From Deltaproteobacteria bacterium (GTDB lineage Bacteria > Myxococcota_A > Polyangia > GCA-2747355 > JADLHG01): a stretch of DNA of 64,000 nt. Below the pieces are notes generated by a model. The model saw only the letters and a list, made by a program, of their open reading frames with translations, was not told where the DNA came from and made no database searches. The DNA is taken from the NCBI GenBank assembly GCA_020848905.1, contig JADLHG010000030.1, positions 1 to 64,000 on the forward strand, in the 5' to 3' direction. Below, piece after piece: positions 27,567-36,300 of the stretch (position 1 is its first letter; every line of letters begins with the position of its first letter). The translations under genes and the position numbers were made by a program.

Positions 27567-27587
27567 GACTTCCATGGTCTGGAAGTC
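27567..27587. repeat. perfect 8-bp hairpin between two operons
   Basis: GACTTCCA (27567-27574) and TGGAAGTC (27580-27587) form a perfect stem around a 5-base loop. It lies 30 bases past the stop of the HEPN-like gene. It may be its terminator, but there is no T run after it. Confidence 0.45.
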
Positions 27588-27617
27588 CTACGATGGGCGT
27601 CGCTGCCACCGCCCGCC

Positions 27618-28052
27618 TCACGCTCCAACCGGCCTGCCCGTGGCCGGGGCGATCTGCCGCATGATGTGGTCCAGGATCTTGAACAGCGTGTCGATCTCAC
27701 TGGCGAACTGCGTCTTGAAGTAGTCCGCGACTGAGCCGCACCCCGTGGCCATGGTGGCCTGCTCGTAGTTGCCATGCAGCATGGTGTTCCGCACGGCCGT
27801 GATCTTCTTGATCCCGTCGGCCTGGTCATCGTAGGGCAGCGTGATGAGTCCCAGCCTCTTGCTCGTCGCCTTCTCCAACAGGGTGTGCAGCGTGTCCTGG
27901 TCGCCCGCTTTAGGACCGAGCACGATGCGGACGAACCGCTCCAGCGCCGGCACTGCACGAACCTGGCTGCACTTGCAGCCCAATGCGGCCCACCGGGCGA
28001 ACGGACGGCACCGTGTGCACCCCGTCCGCCACGACGCCACCTGCGAAAGCAT
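27618..28052 (-). CDS. small protein with HEPN-like Rx4H motif
   Basis: 144 residues from the ATG at 28052. The frame stays open to 28307, but upstream sequence looks non-coding. The convincing part begins near WAALGCKCSQVRAVPALERFV. The motif AVRNTMLHGNYEQA contains R88-N-T-M-L-H93, an Rx4H pattern as in HEPN ribonucleases, in a helical context. HEPN proteins serve as toxins or defence effectors. Two early cysteine pairs (CTRC, CKC) are unusual and may signal a wrong start or a broken N-terminus. It lies between the ATPase/DUF4276 pair and a RepA-like ATPase. The HEPN reading is an inference from one motif. Confidence 0.5.
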   Translation of the reverse strand: MLSQVASWRTGCTRCRPFARWAALGCKCSQVRAVPALERFVRIVLGPKAGDQDTLHTLLEKATSKRLGLITLPYDDQADGIKKITAVRNTMLHGNYEQATMATGCGSVADYFKTQFASEIDTLFKILDHIMRQIAPATGRPVGA

Positions 28053-28290
28053 CGAACCTGGGTGGGACACTCGGCCAACGAAGATGACAACACGATGCTC
28101 AAAAACACATCGTTTCTCGTCGAAGCTGCCCAAGACTGGTACCTGTGCATGATGAATGGAGATCAGTCGTGCCTGACCGTGCTCTGCAAGACGAATTGAT
28201 GACAACGCAAGGGCGCGTGGAGCGGATTGCAGCTGCTGGGCGTGATCCTGCTCGCTTCTTGTAGGGCACCGGGGTCGCAGCCGGAGGATG

Positions 28291-28331
28291 CAAGCGACGA
28301 CAGACATCCCCTTTAGGGGTGTCGTCGCTTG
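28291..28331. repeat. long near-perfect palindrome
   Basis: Arms CAAGCGACGACA (28291-28302) and TGTCGTCGCTTG (28320-28331) are perfect. Inside them CCCC (28308-28311) pairs with GGGG (28316-28319) around TTTA, with GACAT as a bulge. It overlaps the last codons of the RepA-like gene. No T run follows on either side. It could act as a terminator, an RNA processing site or a protein-binding site. Confidence 0.7.
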
Positions 28332-29443
28332 CTCACCGCGACAGAGCTCCCGGGCCGGCTGTCGCCGCTACGGTCGGCTTTTCGGCCGGGAATGAGCTTG
28401 CCGCCGGACCGCCTGAGCCGGTCCTGCTCGCAGAGATCCTTCGCCAGCCTTTGGGAGCGCTTGGCCTCGAGATTCAGCAGCTTTCCCGCAGCCGTCGCAT
28501 CGTACTTGCCAGGATGACGAATTATCAGAGAAACGAGCCGCTCATGGTTCTCGCCTGTCCTCCGGCGGGTGCCTCCATGTGGCGCGGGGGGATCACAGGT
28601 GCGCAACCGGACGGTCTGCACGTCCTTCACCTTGCCATCGGTGAACTCCAGGGTGAATCCCGCCGGGTCGGCGGGCGCGTTGTCTCGATGCTCCACGTCA
28701 ACGCGCCTCGGCGAGGCCGCGTCGTCGGACTCCCTTTGCACCCGAATGAGTCCGTCAAGCCAGGCTCCGAGCGTGCTCGAACCGCGTAGAGACTGAAGCG
28801 GCGAGCGCATACCAGCCCGCTTGCTCTCGTGGTGGGTGACGACGATCGACATCCCACGGCTGAACTCGCGAAGGTCGCGGATCTGGTTGAGGACGGCCTG
28901 CATGTCGCCCGCAGTATTCTCATCCAACCCGCTCGTCGCCGTGACAAAGGGATCGATCACCAGGAGGTCGGGCTGCTCTGCCTCGAGAGTGGCCCGAAGT
29001 TGTCCCATCGATTCCTTGCTGTGCAGGTCGATGCGACCTGGCCAGATTGGGAGTAACGGCCCGACGGCCTCCGGCGCGACCTTCCTGCCCCAGCACAGAC
29101 CGTAGAGCCTATTGCAGCGGGCGTTCGGGCTGCCTTCTGGCGATACGATCAACGTTCGCCCGCTCCGGGTGGCCCGCCAACGGTCCAGCACGCGCCCGCG
29201 TGTCGCCAGAGCGATAGCGATGTCGAAGCAGAGCCACGTCTTTCCCGCCTTCTCCTGCCCACCCATGACGACGCAGGAATCCTCTGGGATGAGGCCGTCG
29301 ATCAGCCACGCCGTGGGGCGAGGCTTGGCCTCGTGGAAGTGCGTCAAGTGGACTCGTCCCGATGGCAGTTCAATCGGAAGCTTCCCGGGCTCCTCGAGCA
29401 GTACCTTCCTGACAATGCGAACTTCAGGTACGCTCTTCTTCAT
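28313..29443 (-). CDS. RepA-like AAA ATPase (AAA_25)
   Basis: 376 residues. A RecA/RepA-like ATPase has Walker A in GGQEKAGKT (61-69) and Walker B in PDLLVIDPF. A sensor-like IVVTHHESK and an LRGSSTLGAWLDGLIRV segment follow, then a basic C-terminus. Such proteins are hexameric helicases of plasmid or element replication, or primase-linked ATPases of phage satellites. ATG 29443 is chosen for the GGAGG site 6 bases upstream. It suggests the element could once replicate outside the chromosome, although no origin or primase is seen. Confidence 0.78.
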   Translation of the reverse strand: MKKSVPEVRIVRKVLLEEPGKLPIELPSGRVHLTHFHEAKPRPTAWLIDGLIPEDSCVVMGGQEKAGKTWLCFDIAIALATRGRVLDRWRATRSGRTLIVSPEGSPNARCNRLYGLCWGRKVAPEAVGPLLPIWPGRIDLHSKESMGQLRATLEAEQPDLLVIDPFVTATSGLDENTAGDMQAVLNQIRDLREFSRGMSIVVTHHESKRAGMRSPLQSLRGSSTLGAWLDGLIRVQRESDDAASPRRVDVEHRDNAPADPAGFTLEFTDGKVKDVQTVRLRTCDPPAPHGGTRRRTGENHERLVSLIIRHPGKYDATAAGKLLNLEAKRSQRLAKDLCEQDRLRRSGGKLIPGRKADRSGDSRPGSSVAVSKRRHP

Positions 29444-29541
29444 CGTTTCCTCCATTGACGCTCGGTCGGCTTGGCGGCTTTGGCCGAGCGTCAATCTTCA
29501 TATACCATCATCAGTCTTCGACGATCACCCCGTTCGCTCCG

Positions 29542-31827
29542 TTAGCTTGGCCAGCAATCTCTCCCTTTGTCCGGTAGTCGCTTGGGTACGGCGGCCGCGT
29601 GGGCAGGACTGGCATCCGCATTTGCCGCACGCTTCCCGATGTCACCTTTCACGCCGCTGCTTAGGAGTCTGAGGCCGTTCGCCACGACGAGTAGCGACGC
29701 GCCCATGTCAGCGGCGATGGCCATCCATAGGGTGGCGAGATTGGCGGCAGCGAGGACCAGGAACAGCGCCTTCACACCGAGGGCGAAGTAGATGTTCTGG
29801 TGGATGACGCGCAGGGTTCGTCTGGCGTGCTCGACAAGCCAGGGGAGCCGGCCGAGATCATCGGCGATCAGGGTCACGTCGGCGGTCTCCACGGCGGCCG
29901 CGGTGCCGATCCCTCCCATGGCGATCCCGAGTGAGCTCGCCGCCAGAGCCGGCGCGTCGTTGACCCCGTCACCCACCATTGCCACGACGCCCAGGCGACG
30001 GGCAAGGTCCTCGACTGCCTTGACCTTGTCTCCCGGAAGGAGCTCGGCCTTGATCTCGTCGACGCCGGTGGCAACCCCAACAGCCTCGGCTGTGTGCCGG
30101 TTGTCGCCCGTCAGCATCACGACCTTCTCCAAGCCCAGGTCGTGCAGAGCACGCACGACTCCGTCCGCCGCCTCGCGGACGCCATCTCCGACGCTGATCA
30201 GGCCGCACACGTGTCGGTCATTGCCGATCGCCACCAGCGAGTGGCCAGCGTCCTCCAGCGTGGCTGCCTGCTGATGAATCTCGGGCGTCTCCTGGCCCCG
30301 CTCCTCGAGCAGCCGGTGGCTGCCGATCCAGTACCGCGTCCCATCGACGACCCCCTCCGCGCCCAGGCCCTGAAGCGCTTGGAAGCTCTCGGCGGGCTTG
30401 GCCTCGACGAGCGCCTTGGCGGCGTAGTCCAGGACGGCTCGGGCCAGCGGATGGGTCGAGTTCGACTCCAGGGCTGCCGCGATACGCAGAAGATCGCCCT
30501 CCGTGTGTTCGTTGAGCGGCAGGACCTTCTGCACGCGAGCGCGGCCGTGGGTCAGAGTGCCGGTCTTGTCGAGAGCCATGCCCTTCAGATGAGCCGCGGT
30601 CTCGAGGAACGCGCCGCCCTTGATCAGGATGCCCGCCCTGGCGGCGGCGGTCAGGCCCGAGACGACGCTCACGGGGGTCGAGATCACGAGCGCGCAGGGG
30701 CAGGCGATCACGAGGAGCACGAGGGCCTGATAGAGCCAGCGGCCCCAGCCACCCCCCGCGATGAGCGGAGGCACGGTGGCGAGGAGCACGGCGAGGGCCA
30801 GCATGACGGGCGTGTAGATCCGCGCGAAGCGCTCCACCCACTGCTCGCTAGGGGCGCGGCGGGACTGCGCCTCCTCCACCATCCGGACGATGCGGGAGAG
30901 CTGCGTGTCCTCGAGGGTGCTAGTCGTCCGGAGCTCGATCGCCCCGTCGCCGTTGATGGTGCCGGCGAAGAGCTGGTCCCCAACCGTCTTGGGCACCGGC
31001 CGCGACTCGCCGGTGATTGGCGACTGATCGACCTCGGTGGTCCCGGCGAGCAGCACCCCATCGAGCGGCACGCGTTCGCCGGGCCGCACCAGGACTGTCG
31101 CGCCGACCGGCACCTCGGCGACGGCTCTCTCGGTAACAGGTGCCTCCGGTCCGGAGCGGAGGCGGGCCATGGGCGGGGTGACGGCCACCAGCGCCTGGAT
31201 CGCCCGCCGCGCCCGACCCACGCTCCAGCTCTCGAGGAGCAGCGCCAGGGAGAAGAGGAAGGTGACGGTCGCGGCCTCGAACCACTCGCCAATGGCCACG
31301 GCGCCGGCCGCGGCGATGGTCATGAGCAGGTTCATGTCGGGCCGCAGCTTGCGCAGCGCGAGCAGCGCCCGCGGCAGGATGAACCAGGCGCCCGAGATCG
31401 CCGCGCCCAGGTAGGGAAGGACCGCCCACCAGGGGAGCGCCTGGGCCTTGCCGGCGAGCGCCTGGACCACCCCGCCACGCAGCAGCGCCTGCACCACGAA
31501 GCCACCGAGGAGAAGAAGGCCGCTCGCCGCGCACATCCAGAGGCGGCCATGCCGCGCCCAGCCGCTGACCGGACCAGGGCTGGCCTCGGACCAGGGCAGG
31601 GCCTCCATCCCGGTTCGGCCCACCGCCTCGCGGATGGCTTGCGCGGTGACCGGCGGCGCCCCGGGGGCGATCGTCATCTTGCCGCGCAGGACATCGAAGA
31701 CGATGCGCTCCTCGCCGCCGCAAAGCGGCACGAGCTCGCGCTTGAGGGCCGTGACCTCCTCGGCGCAGTCCATGCCTCGGATCTTGAATCGCAGCGCCGC
31801 GGGCTCGTTCTTTGATTCTGCCGGCAT
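29542..31827 (-). CDS. heavy-metal P-type ATPase (Zn/Cd/Pb type)
   Basis: 761 residues. An N-terminal metal-binding-like domain has GMDCAEE (18-24) with one Cys instead of CxxC. The transmembrane metal site CPC lies at 376-378, the phosphorylation loop DKTGT at 420-424, the HP locus at 459-460 and GDGVNDAP at 619-626. This is the P1B type, pumping divalent soft metals from cytoplasm to periplasm. The Zn/Cd/Pb class is favoured by the pairing with an ArsR regulator and an RND efflux complex. The start has a GGGAGG site. It is the last gene of the operon that begins with ArsR and lies 19 bases after the RND pump. Confidence 0.92.
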   Translation of the reverse strand: MPAESKNEPAALRFKIRGMDCAEEVTALKRELVPLCGGEERIVFDVLRGKMTIAPGAPPVTAQAIREAVGRTGMEALPWSEASPGPVSGWARHGRLWMCAASGLLLLGGFVVQALLRGGVVQALAGKAQALPWWAVLPYLGAAISGAWFILPRALLALRKLRPDMNLLMTIAAAGAVAIGEWFEAATVTFLFSLALLLESWSVGRARRAIQALVAVTPPMARLRSGPEAPVTERAVAEVPVGATVLVRPGERVPLDGVLLAGTTEVDQSPITGESRPVPKTVGDQLFAGTINGDGAIELRTTSTLEDTQLSRIVRMVEEAQSRRAPSEQWVERFARIYTPVMLALAVLLATVPPLIAGGGWGRWLYQALVLLVIACPCALVISTPVSVVSGLTAAARAGILIKGGAFLETAAHLKGMALDKTGTLTHGRARVQKVLPLNEHTEGDLLRIAAALESNSTHPLARAVLDYAAKALVEAKPAESFQALQGLGAEGVVDGTRYWIGSHRLLEERGQETPEIHQQAATLEDAGHSLVAIGNDRHVCGLISVGDGVREAADGVVRALHDLGLEKVVMLTGDNRHTAEAVGVATGVDEIKAELLPGDKVKAVEDLARRLGVVAMVGDGVNDAPALAASSLGIAMGGIGTAAAVETADVTLIADDLGRLPWLVEHARRTLRVIHQNIYFALGVKALFLVLAAANLATLWMAIAADMGASLLVVANGLRLLSSGVKGDIGKRAANADASPAHAAAVPKRLPDKGRDCWPS

Positions 31828-31846
31828 GGTGCCTCCCTTCCGTCTG

Positions 31847-34800
31847 CTACGGCTCGATCTCTGCCTTGGCAAGGGCGAAGCGGGTTGCGAACAGCGAGTA
31901 GATCGTCGGGAGCACGATGAGCGTGAGCAGCGTCGAGGTGATGAGCCCGCCCATGACCACCACGGCGAGAGGCTTCTGGATGTCCGCCCCGGAGCCCGTC
32001 GCGTAGAGCATCGGCAGGTGGCCGATGAAGCTCGTGAGCGCGGTCATGAGTAGCGGGCGGAAGCGGAGGTCACAGCCCTTAGTCACGGTTTCGGCCACGG
32101 ATTCTCCCTGCTCGCGGAGCTGGCGGAAGAACGCCACGAGGACGACGCCGTTCTGGACGGCGATGCCGAGGAGCACGATGAAGGCGACCGCGGCAGACAC
32201 CGACACCGGCATCTGGAAGGCGACGACGGCGATTACCCCGCCGACGAGCGCGAACGGCAGGTTGAGCAGGACGAGCAGGGAGCTCCAGATCGACCCGAGC
32301 GCCATGTACAGCAGCACCATGATCAAGAGGAGCGCTACCGGAACCACGATGGCGAGCTGGCGCATGGCGCGCTGTTGGTTCTCGAACTGGCCCCCGTACT
32401 CCACGTAGTAGCCGGACCGCAGCTCCTTCACGAGGGGTGCGAGCTTGGCCTGGACCTCGCTCACGAACCCGCCCAGGTCGCGGCCGCGGATGTTGGCCTC
32501 GGCCACCACGCGCCGCATGCCGTTCTCGCGGCTCACCTGCGCGGGCGCCTCGACGATCTGAAACTTCGCGATCTGGGAGAGCGGCACGCGCTCGCCGGCC
32601 GGGGCCGTGACCAGCAGCCGCTCGAGCTCCGCTATGTCGCCTCGCGCGGACTCGGGGAACCGCACGACCACCGCGAATCGGCGCTGCTCCTCGATCATGG
32701 TCGTGGCCTTCTTGCCCGCGACGGTGGTCTCGATCGCGGCGTTGACGTCGCCGATCTTGATGCCGTGCCGGGCCACCGCCTCGCGGTCGATGACCACGTC
32801 GAGCTGGTTCATTCCGGACACCTGCTCGACCTTCACATCCCGTGCGCCCTCGATCCCTTGCAGCACCGACGCGGCGCGATCCGCGAACTTCTTGAGCACC
32901 TCGAGGTCCGGGCCAAAGACCTTGACCGCGAGGTCGCTCTTGACGCCGGAGATGAGCTCGTTCACCCGGAGCGCGATCGGTTGCGAGAACGAGAAGCGTA
33001 GGCCCGGGATCTGCGCGAGGTCCTTCTGGATGACCTCGACCAGGGCCGCCTTGTCACGTCCTGTGCCCCACGTCTTGCGCGGCTTGAGCATGATGAACAC
33101 GTCCGTCTGCTCCGGCCCCATCGGGTCCTCCGAGATCTCGGCGCGGCCGGTCTTGCTCACCACGGCCTCGACCTCGGGGAACTTGCGCAGGCGCTGCTCC
33201 ATGAAGGTCGCGACCTTCACCGAACCGTCGAGCGAGGCGTTCGGAAGCCGCACCACGTTGACCGCGATGGAGCCCTCGTCGAGCGGCGGCATGAACTCCG
33301 TGCCCATGAAGGGGAGGAGCACCAGCGAGGCGACGAGCACGCCGCCCGAGATCCCGAGCGTCACGCCCGGGCGCCGTACCGCGCGGCCGAGCAGCCGCAC
33401 GTAGGCCCGGTGAAAGCGACGGATGAAGCCGAACTCCTTCTCGGGGGTCTGCTTGAGGAAGATCTCCGAGAGGACGGGGATGACGGTCAGCGCCACTACG
33501 AGCGAGACCAGGAGCGCGATGAGCATGGTCGCCGCGAGCGGAGCGAACATCTTGCCCTCGATCCCCTGCAGGGTGAAGAGCGGGACCAGGATGATGGCGA
33601 TGATGAGCACCGAGAAGGCGACCGGCCGCGCGACCTCGCGGAGCGCCTCGGCCACCACCCGGCGCTTGTGCTCCCTCTCGGTCCGGTGCGCGAGGTGCCT
33701 CCGGATGTTCTCGACGACCACGATCGAGGCGTCGACCACCATGCCGACGGAGAACGCCAGACCCCCGAGGCTCATCAGGTTCGAGCTGATGCCTGCCGAG
33801 CCCATGAAGATGAAGCTCACCAGGAAGGTGAGCGGCAGCGAGAACACGACGATGAGCGCGGTCCTGAACTCCGCGACGAACAGAAAGAGGATCAGGATGA
33901 CGAAGATGCCGCCCTCGAGGAGCGCGTCGACCACGGTCTTGATGCACGCCTCGATGAGCGAGGTCCGGTCGTAGAAGACGTTGAGGCGTACCCCCTCGGG
34001 GAGCGTGCTCTGGATCTTGCTGATCGACTCCTTGACCCGGCTGACGACGTCCTGGGAGTTCGCGCCCTTGAGCATGATGATCATGCCGGCCACGACCTCG
34101 CCCTTGCCGTCTCGCGAGACCGCTCCCTGGCGGGGCTCGGCGCCGATGACGATCTCCGCCACGTCCCGCACGTAGACCGGCGCGCCGTCCTTGGACTTGA
34201 GCACGATGCGCTCGATGTCCGGGATGTCCTTGAGCAGGCCCACGCCGCGCATGTAGAGCTGCTCCCAGCCTCGCACCACGACGCCCCCACCCGCGTTGGC
34301 GTTGCCCTGCTCGACAGCCCCCACGACGTCGTTGACGGTCAGGCCGTACTTGACGAGCTTCTCGGGCGATACCAAGACCTGGTACTGCTTGACCTCGCCG
34401 CCGAAGCTGTTGACCTCGTTCACCCCGGAGATAGGCTTGAGCAGCGGCGAGACGATCCAGTCCTGGACCGTGCGCAGCTCCATCGCGCCCTTCCGGTCGC
34501 CCTCTAGCGTGTACTGGAGGATCTCACCGAGGCCAGTGGAGATCGGCCCCAGCTCGGGGTCCACGCCCGGAGGAAGCTGCTCGCGCGCCATGCTGAGGCG
34601 CTCGAAGACGACCTGACGGGTCCAGTAGGTATCCGCGCCGTCCTCGAAGATAATGACCACCTGCGAGAGCCCGGCCTTGGACAGCGACCGCACTTGCTTC
34701 ACGCGAGGCAGGCCGCGCATCACTTGTTCGATGGGGTAGCTCACCCGCTGCTCGACGTCGACCGCCGCGAGCCCGGGGGACTTCGAGAGGATCATGACCT

Positions 34801-34930
34801 GCGTGTTGGTCACGTCCGGGAAGGCATCGATCGGCAGGTGTAGCCAGGCGAAGACGCCCGCGGCGACGAGGACCGCGGTGCCGAGGAGCACGAGGAGCCG
34901 GTTCTTCAGAAGGAAAGTGATCTTTTTCAC
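31847..34930 (-). CDS. heavy-metal RND efflux pump (CzcA/CusA family)
   Basis: 1027 residues with the RND layout: first helix LLVLLGTAVLVAAGVFAWL, large periplasmic loop with SPGLAAVDVEQRVSYPIEQ, second membrane block with GTEFMPPLDEGSIAVNV, and a late VLLGIAVQNGVVLV. The proton relay region reads VGMVVDASIVVVEN, with the Asp and Glu kept. It pumps metal ions from the periplasm out of the cell with the adaptor and outer-membrane factor encoded just upstream. The metal is not certain from sequence; Zn/Cd/Co is favoured by the neighbours. The start is a GTG with an AGGGGAG site 14 bases after the adaptor stop. Confidence 0.93.
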   Translation of the reverse strand: MKKITFLLKNRLLVLLGTAVLVAAGVFAWLHLPIDAFPDVTNTQVMILSKSPGLAAVDVEQRVSYPIEQVMRGLPRVKQVRSLSKAGLSQVVIIFEDGADTYWTRQVVFERLSMAREQLPPGVDPELGPISTGLGEILQYTLEGDRKGAMELRTVQDWIVSPLLKPISGVNEVNSFGGEVKQYQVLVSPEKLVKYGLTVNDVVGAVEQGNANAGGGVVVRGWEQLYMRGVGLLKDIPDIERIVLKSKDGAPVYVRDVAEIVIGAEPRQGAVSRDGKGEVVAGMIIMLKGANSQDVVSRVKESISKIQSTLPEGVRLNVFYDRTSLIEACIKTVVDALLEGGIFVILILFLFVAEFRTALIVVFSLPLTFLVSFIFMGSAGISSNLMSLGGLAFSVGMVVDASIVVVENIRRHLAHRTEREHKRRVVAEALREVARPVAFSVLIIAIILVPLFTLQGIEGKMFAPLAATMLIALLVSLVVALTVIPVLSEIFLKQTPEKEFGFIRRFHRAYVRLLGRAVRRPGVTLGISGGVLVASLVLLPFMGTEFMPPLDEGSIAVNVVRLPNASLDGSVKVATFMEQRLRKFPEVEAVVSKTGRAEISEDPMGPEQTDVFIMLKPRKTWGTGRDKAALVEVIQKDLAQIPGLRFSFSQPIALRVNELISGVKSDLAVKVFGPDLEVLKKFADRAASVLQGIEGARDVKVEQVSGMNQLDVVIDREAVARHGIKIGDVNAAIETTVAGKKATTMIEEQRRFAVVVRFPESARGDIAELERLLVTAPAGERVPLSQIAKFQIVEAPAQVSRENGMRRVVAEANIRGRDLGGFVSEVQAKLAPLVKELRSGYYVEYGGQFENQQRAMRQLAIVVPVALLLIMVLLYMALGSIWSSLLVLLNLPFALVGGVIAVVAFQMPVSVSAAVAFIVLLGIAVQNGVVLVAFFRQLREQGESVAETVTKGCDLRFRPLLMTALTSFIGHLPMLYATGSGADIQKPLAVVVMGGLITSTLLTLIVLPTIYSLFATRFALAKAEIEP

Positions 34931-34944
34931 GGCGGTCTCCCCTT

Positions 34945-36300
34945 TCAATCCGCGCAGCCCGCGCCCATCTTCGAGCGCAGCACGTCGGACTTCATGAGGA
35001 AGGCGCCGTCACCAACGACCTCCTGACCCGCGGAGAGGCCCTTGCGTATCTCGACCAGGCCGGCCCAGGTCCGCCCCGGTGTGATCGGGCGCCGCACGTA
35101 GTAGTCGCCGTGATGGTGAATGAAGACGAACGACCGGCCCTCGTCCTCGAGCACCGCCTCCTTGGGGACAGTAAGCGCCTCGTCGTTCCCCGGGAGGAAG
35201 AGCTTGACCGTGGCGAACATGCCGGCGAGCAGCCGTCGGTCCGGGTTCTTCACCTCCACCCGGACCTTCACGGTCCGCGACGCCTCGTCCATCGCGGGGC
35301 TCAGGAAGTCAACCGTCCCGGCAAACTCCTCTTTCGGGTAGGCCTTGACCGCGACCGCCGCGGCGAGCTTCTGTTTGGCCTGGGCCTCGGTCACGGTGGC
35401 GATGTCGCGCTCGTAGAGGTTGGCCCAGACCCAGACCCTGGCGTTGTCGCCGACCGTCACCAGGGACTCCTGGGTCTTGGCGATCTCGCCCGGCACAGCG
35501 TGCAGGATGAGGACCGAGCCGTCGACCGGGGCGCGGAGCACGAGCCGCCCGCGGGCGCTCGACTGGGTAAGCCCGCTCGCCGCGCCGCTGCCCATACCGA
35601 GGCGGGTGAGCTTGCCGAGCGCGCCCTCCAGCCGGATCTTGGCCGCCTCGAGCTCCTGTCGCGCCTGGAGGTACTCCTTCTCGGAGGCGATGTTCTCCTT
35701 GCGCAGCGCGGCCACCCGCTCGTAGTTCCGTCGCGCGAGCTCCCGCGTCGCCTGCGCCTCGAGGAACGAGGCTTGGGCCTCGCCGACCGCCACGCTCTGG
35801 AGCTCGATCATCGGCTGGCCTTTCTTGACGAGGTCGCCGAGTCGGACGAACGCGGCCTTCACGATCCCCTCCGTCTGCGTGCTGACGTGGGCGACGCGCC
35901 GCTCGTCGAAGCGCACCTCTCCGCTCAGGGTTACCGGCGCGGCCACTCGCTGCCGGGCCGCCTTGGCGATCTTGATCAGGCCGCCGTCGAGCAGGCTCCG
36001 CGGCGCCCGGACGACGCCGATCTCGTAGCGGCACTCGCCGCACTCGAAGGTCTTCTTCTTGTGCTCGCAGGTTGCCGCGAAGAGCTCCGCCACCGGGCGA
36101 TCGAGATCGGAGGGTCTTTTGGCCTCCTTGCCGTCGTCGTGTCCGCCGTGCCCGTGACCGTCTGACTCATTGGCCTTCGGGCTGGCCTTGGCTTCCGACT
36201 TCGGCGAGGTTGACTCGGAGGTGCGTTGGCTGCCCTTGTTGCAGGACCACGCCCCACCGAGGGCGATGACGACGATGCCAGCGATTCGATGGCTTCTCAT
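34945..36300 (-). CDS. RND periplasmic adaptor lipoprotein (CzcB/CusB type)
   Basis: 451 residues. The signal peptide has a Cys at the lipobox (GGAWSC). A His-rich linker (GHGHGGHDDGKEAK) and a Cys motif (CEHKKKTFECGECRYE), typical of metal RND adaptors, follow. Next come the lipoyl-like and coiled-coil hairpin (TQTEGIVKAAFVRLGDLVKKGQ, EAQATRELARRNYERVAALRKENI) and the beta-barrel domain. It links the inner-membrane pump to the outer-membrane channel and can bind metal itself. ATG 36300 has an AAGGAG site. It overlaps the outer-membrane factor gene by 4 bases. Confidence 0.9.
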   Translation of the reverse strand: MRSHRIAGIVVIALGGAWSCNKGSQRTSESTSPKSEAKASPKANESDGHGHGGHDDGKEAKRPSDLDRPVAELFAATCEHKKKTFECGECRYEIGVVRAPRSLLDGGLIKIAKAARQRVAAPVTLSGEVRFDERRVAHVSTQTEGIVKAAFVRLGDLVKKGQPMIELQSVAVGEAQASFLEAQATRELARRNYERVAALRKENIASEKEYLQARQELEAAKIRLEGALGKLTRLGMGSGAASGLTQSSARGRLVLRAPVDGSVLILHAVPGEIAKTQESLVTVGDNARVWVWANLYERDIATVTEAQAKQKLAAAVAVKAYPKEEFAGTVDFLSPAMDEASRTVKVRVEVKNPDRRLLAGMFATVKLFLPGNDEALTVPKEAVLEDEGRSFVFIHHHGDYYVRRPITPGRTWAGLVEIRKGLSAGQEVVGDGAFLMKSDVLRSKMGAGCAD

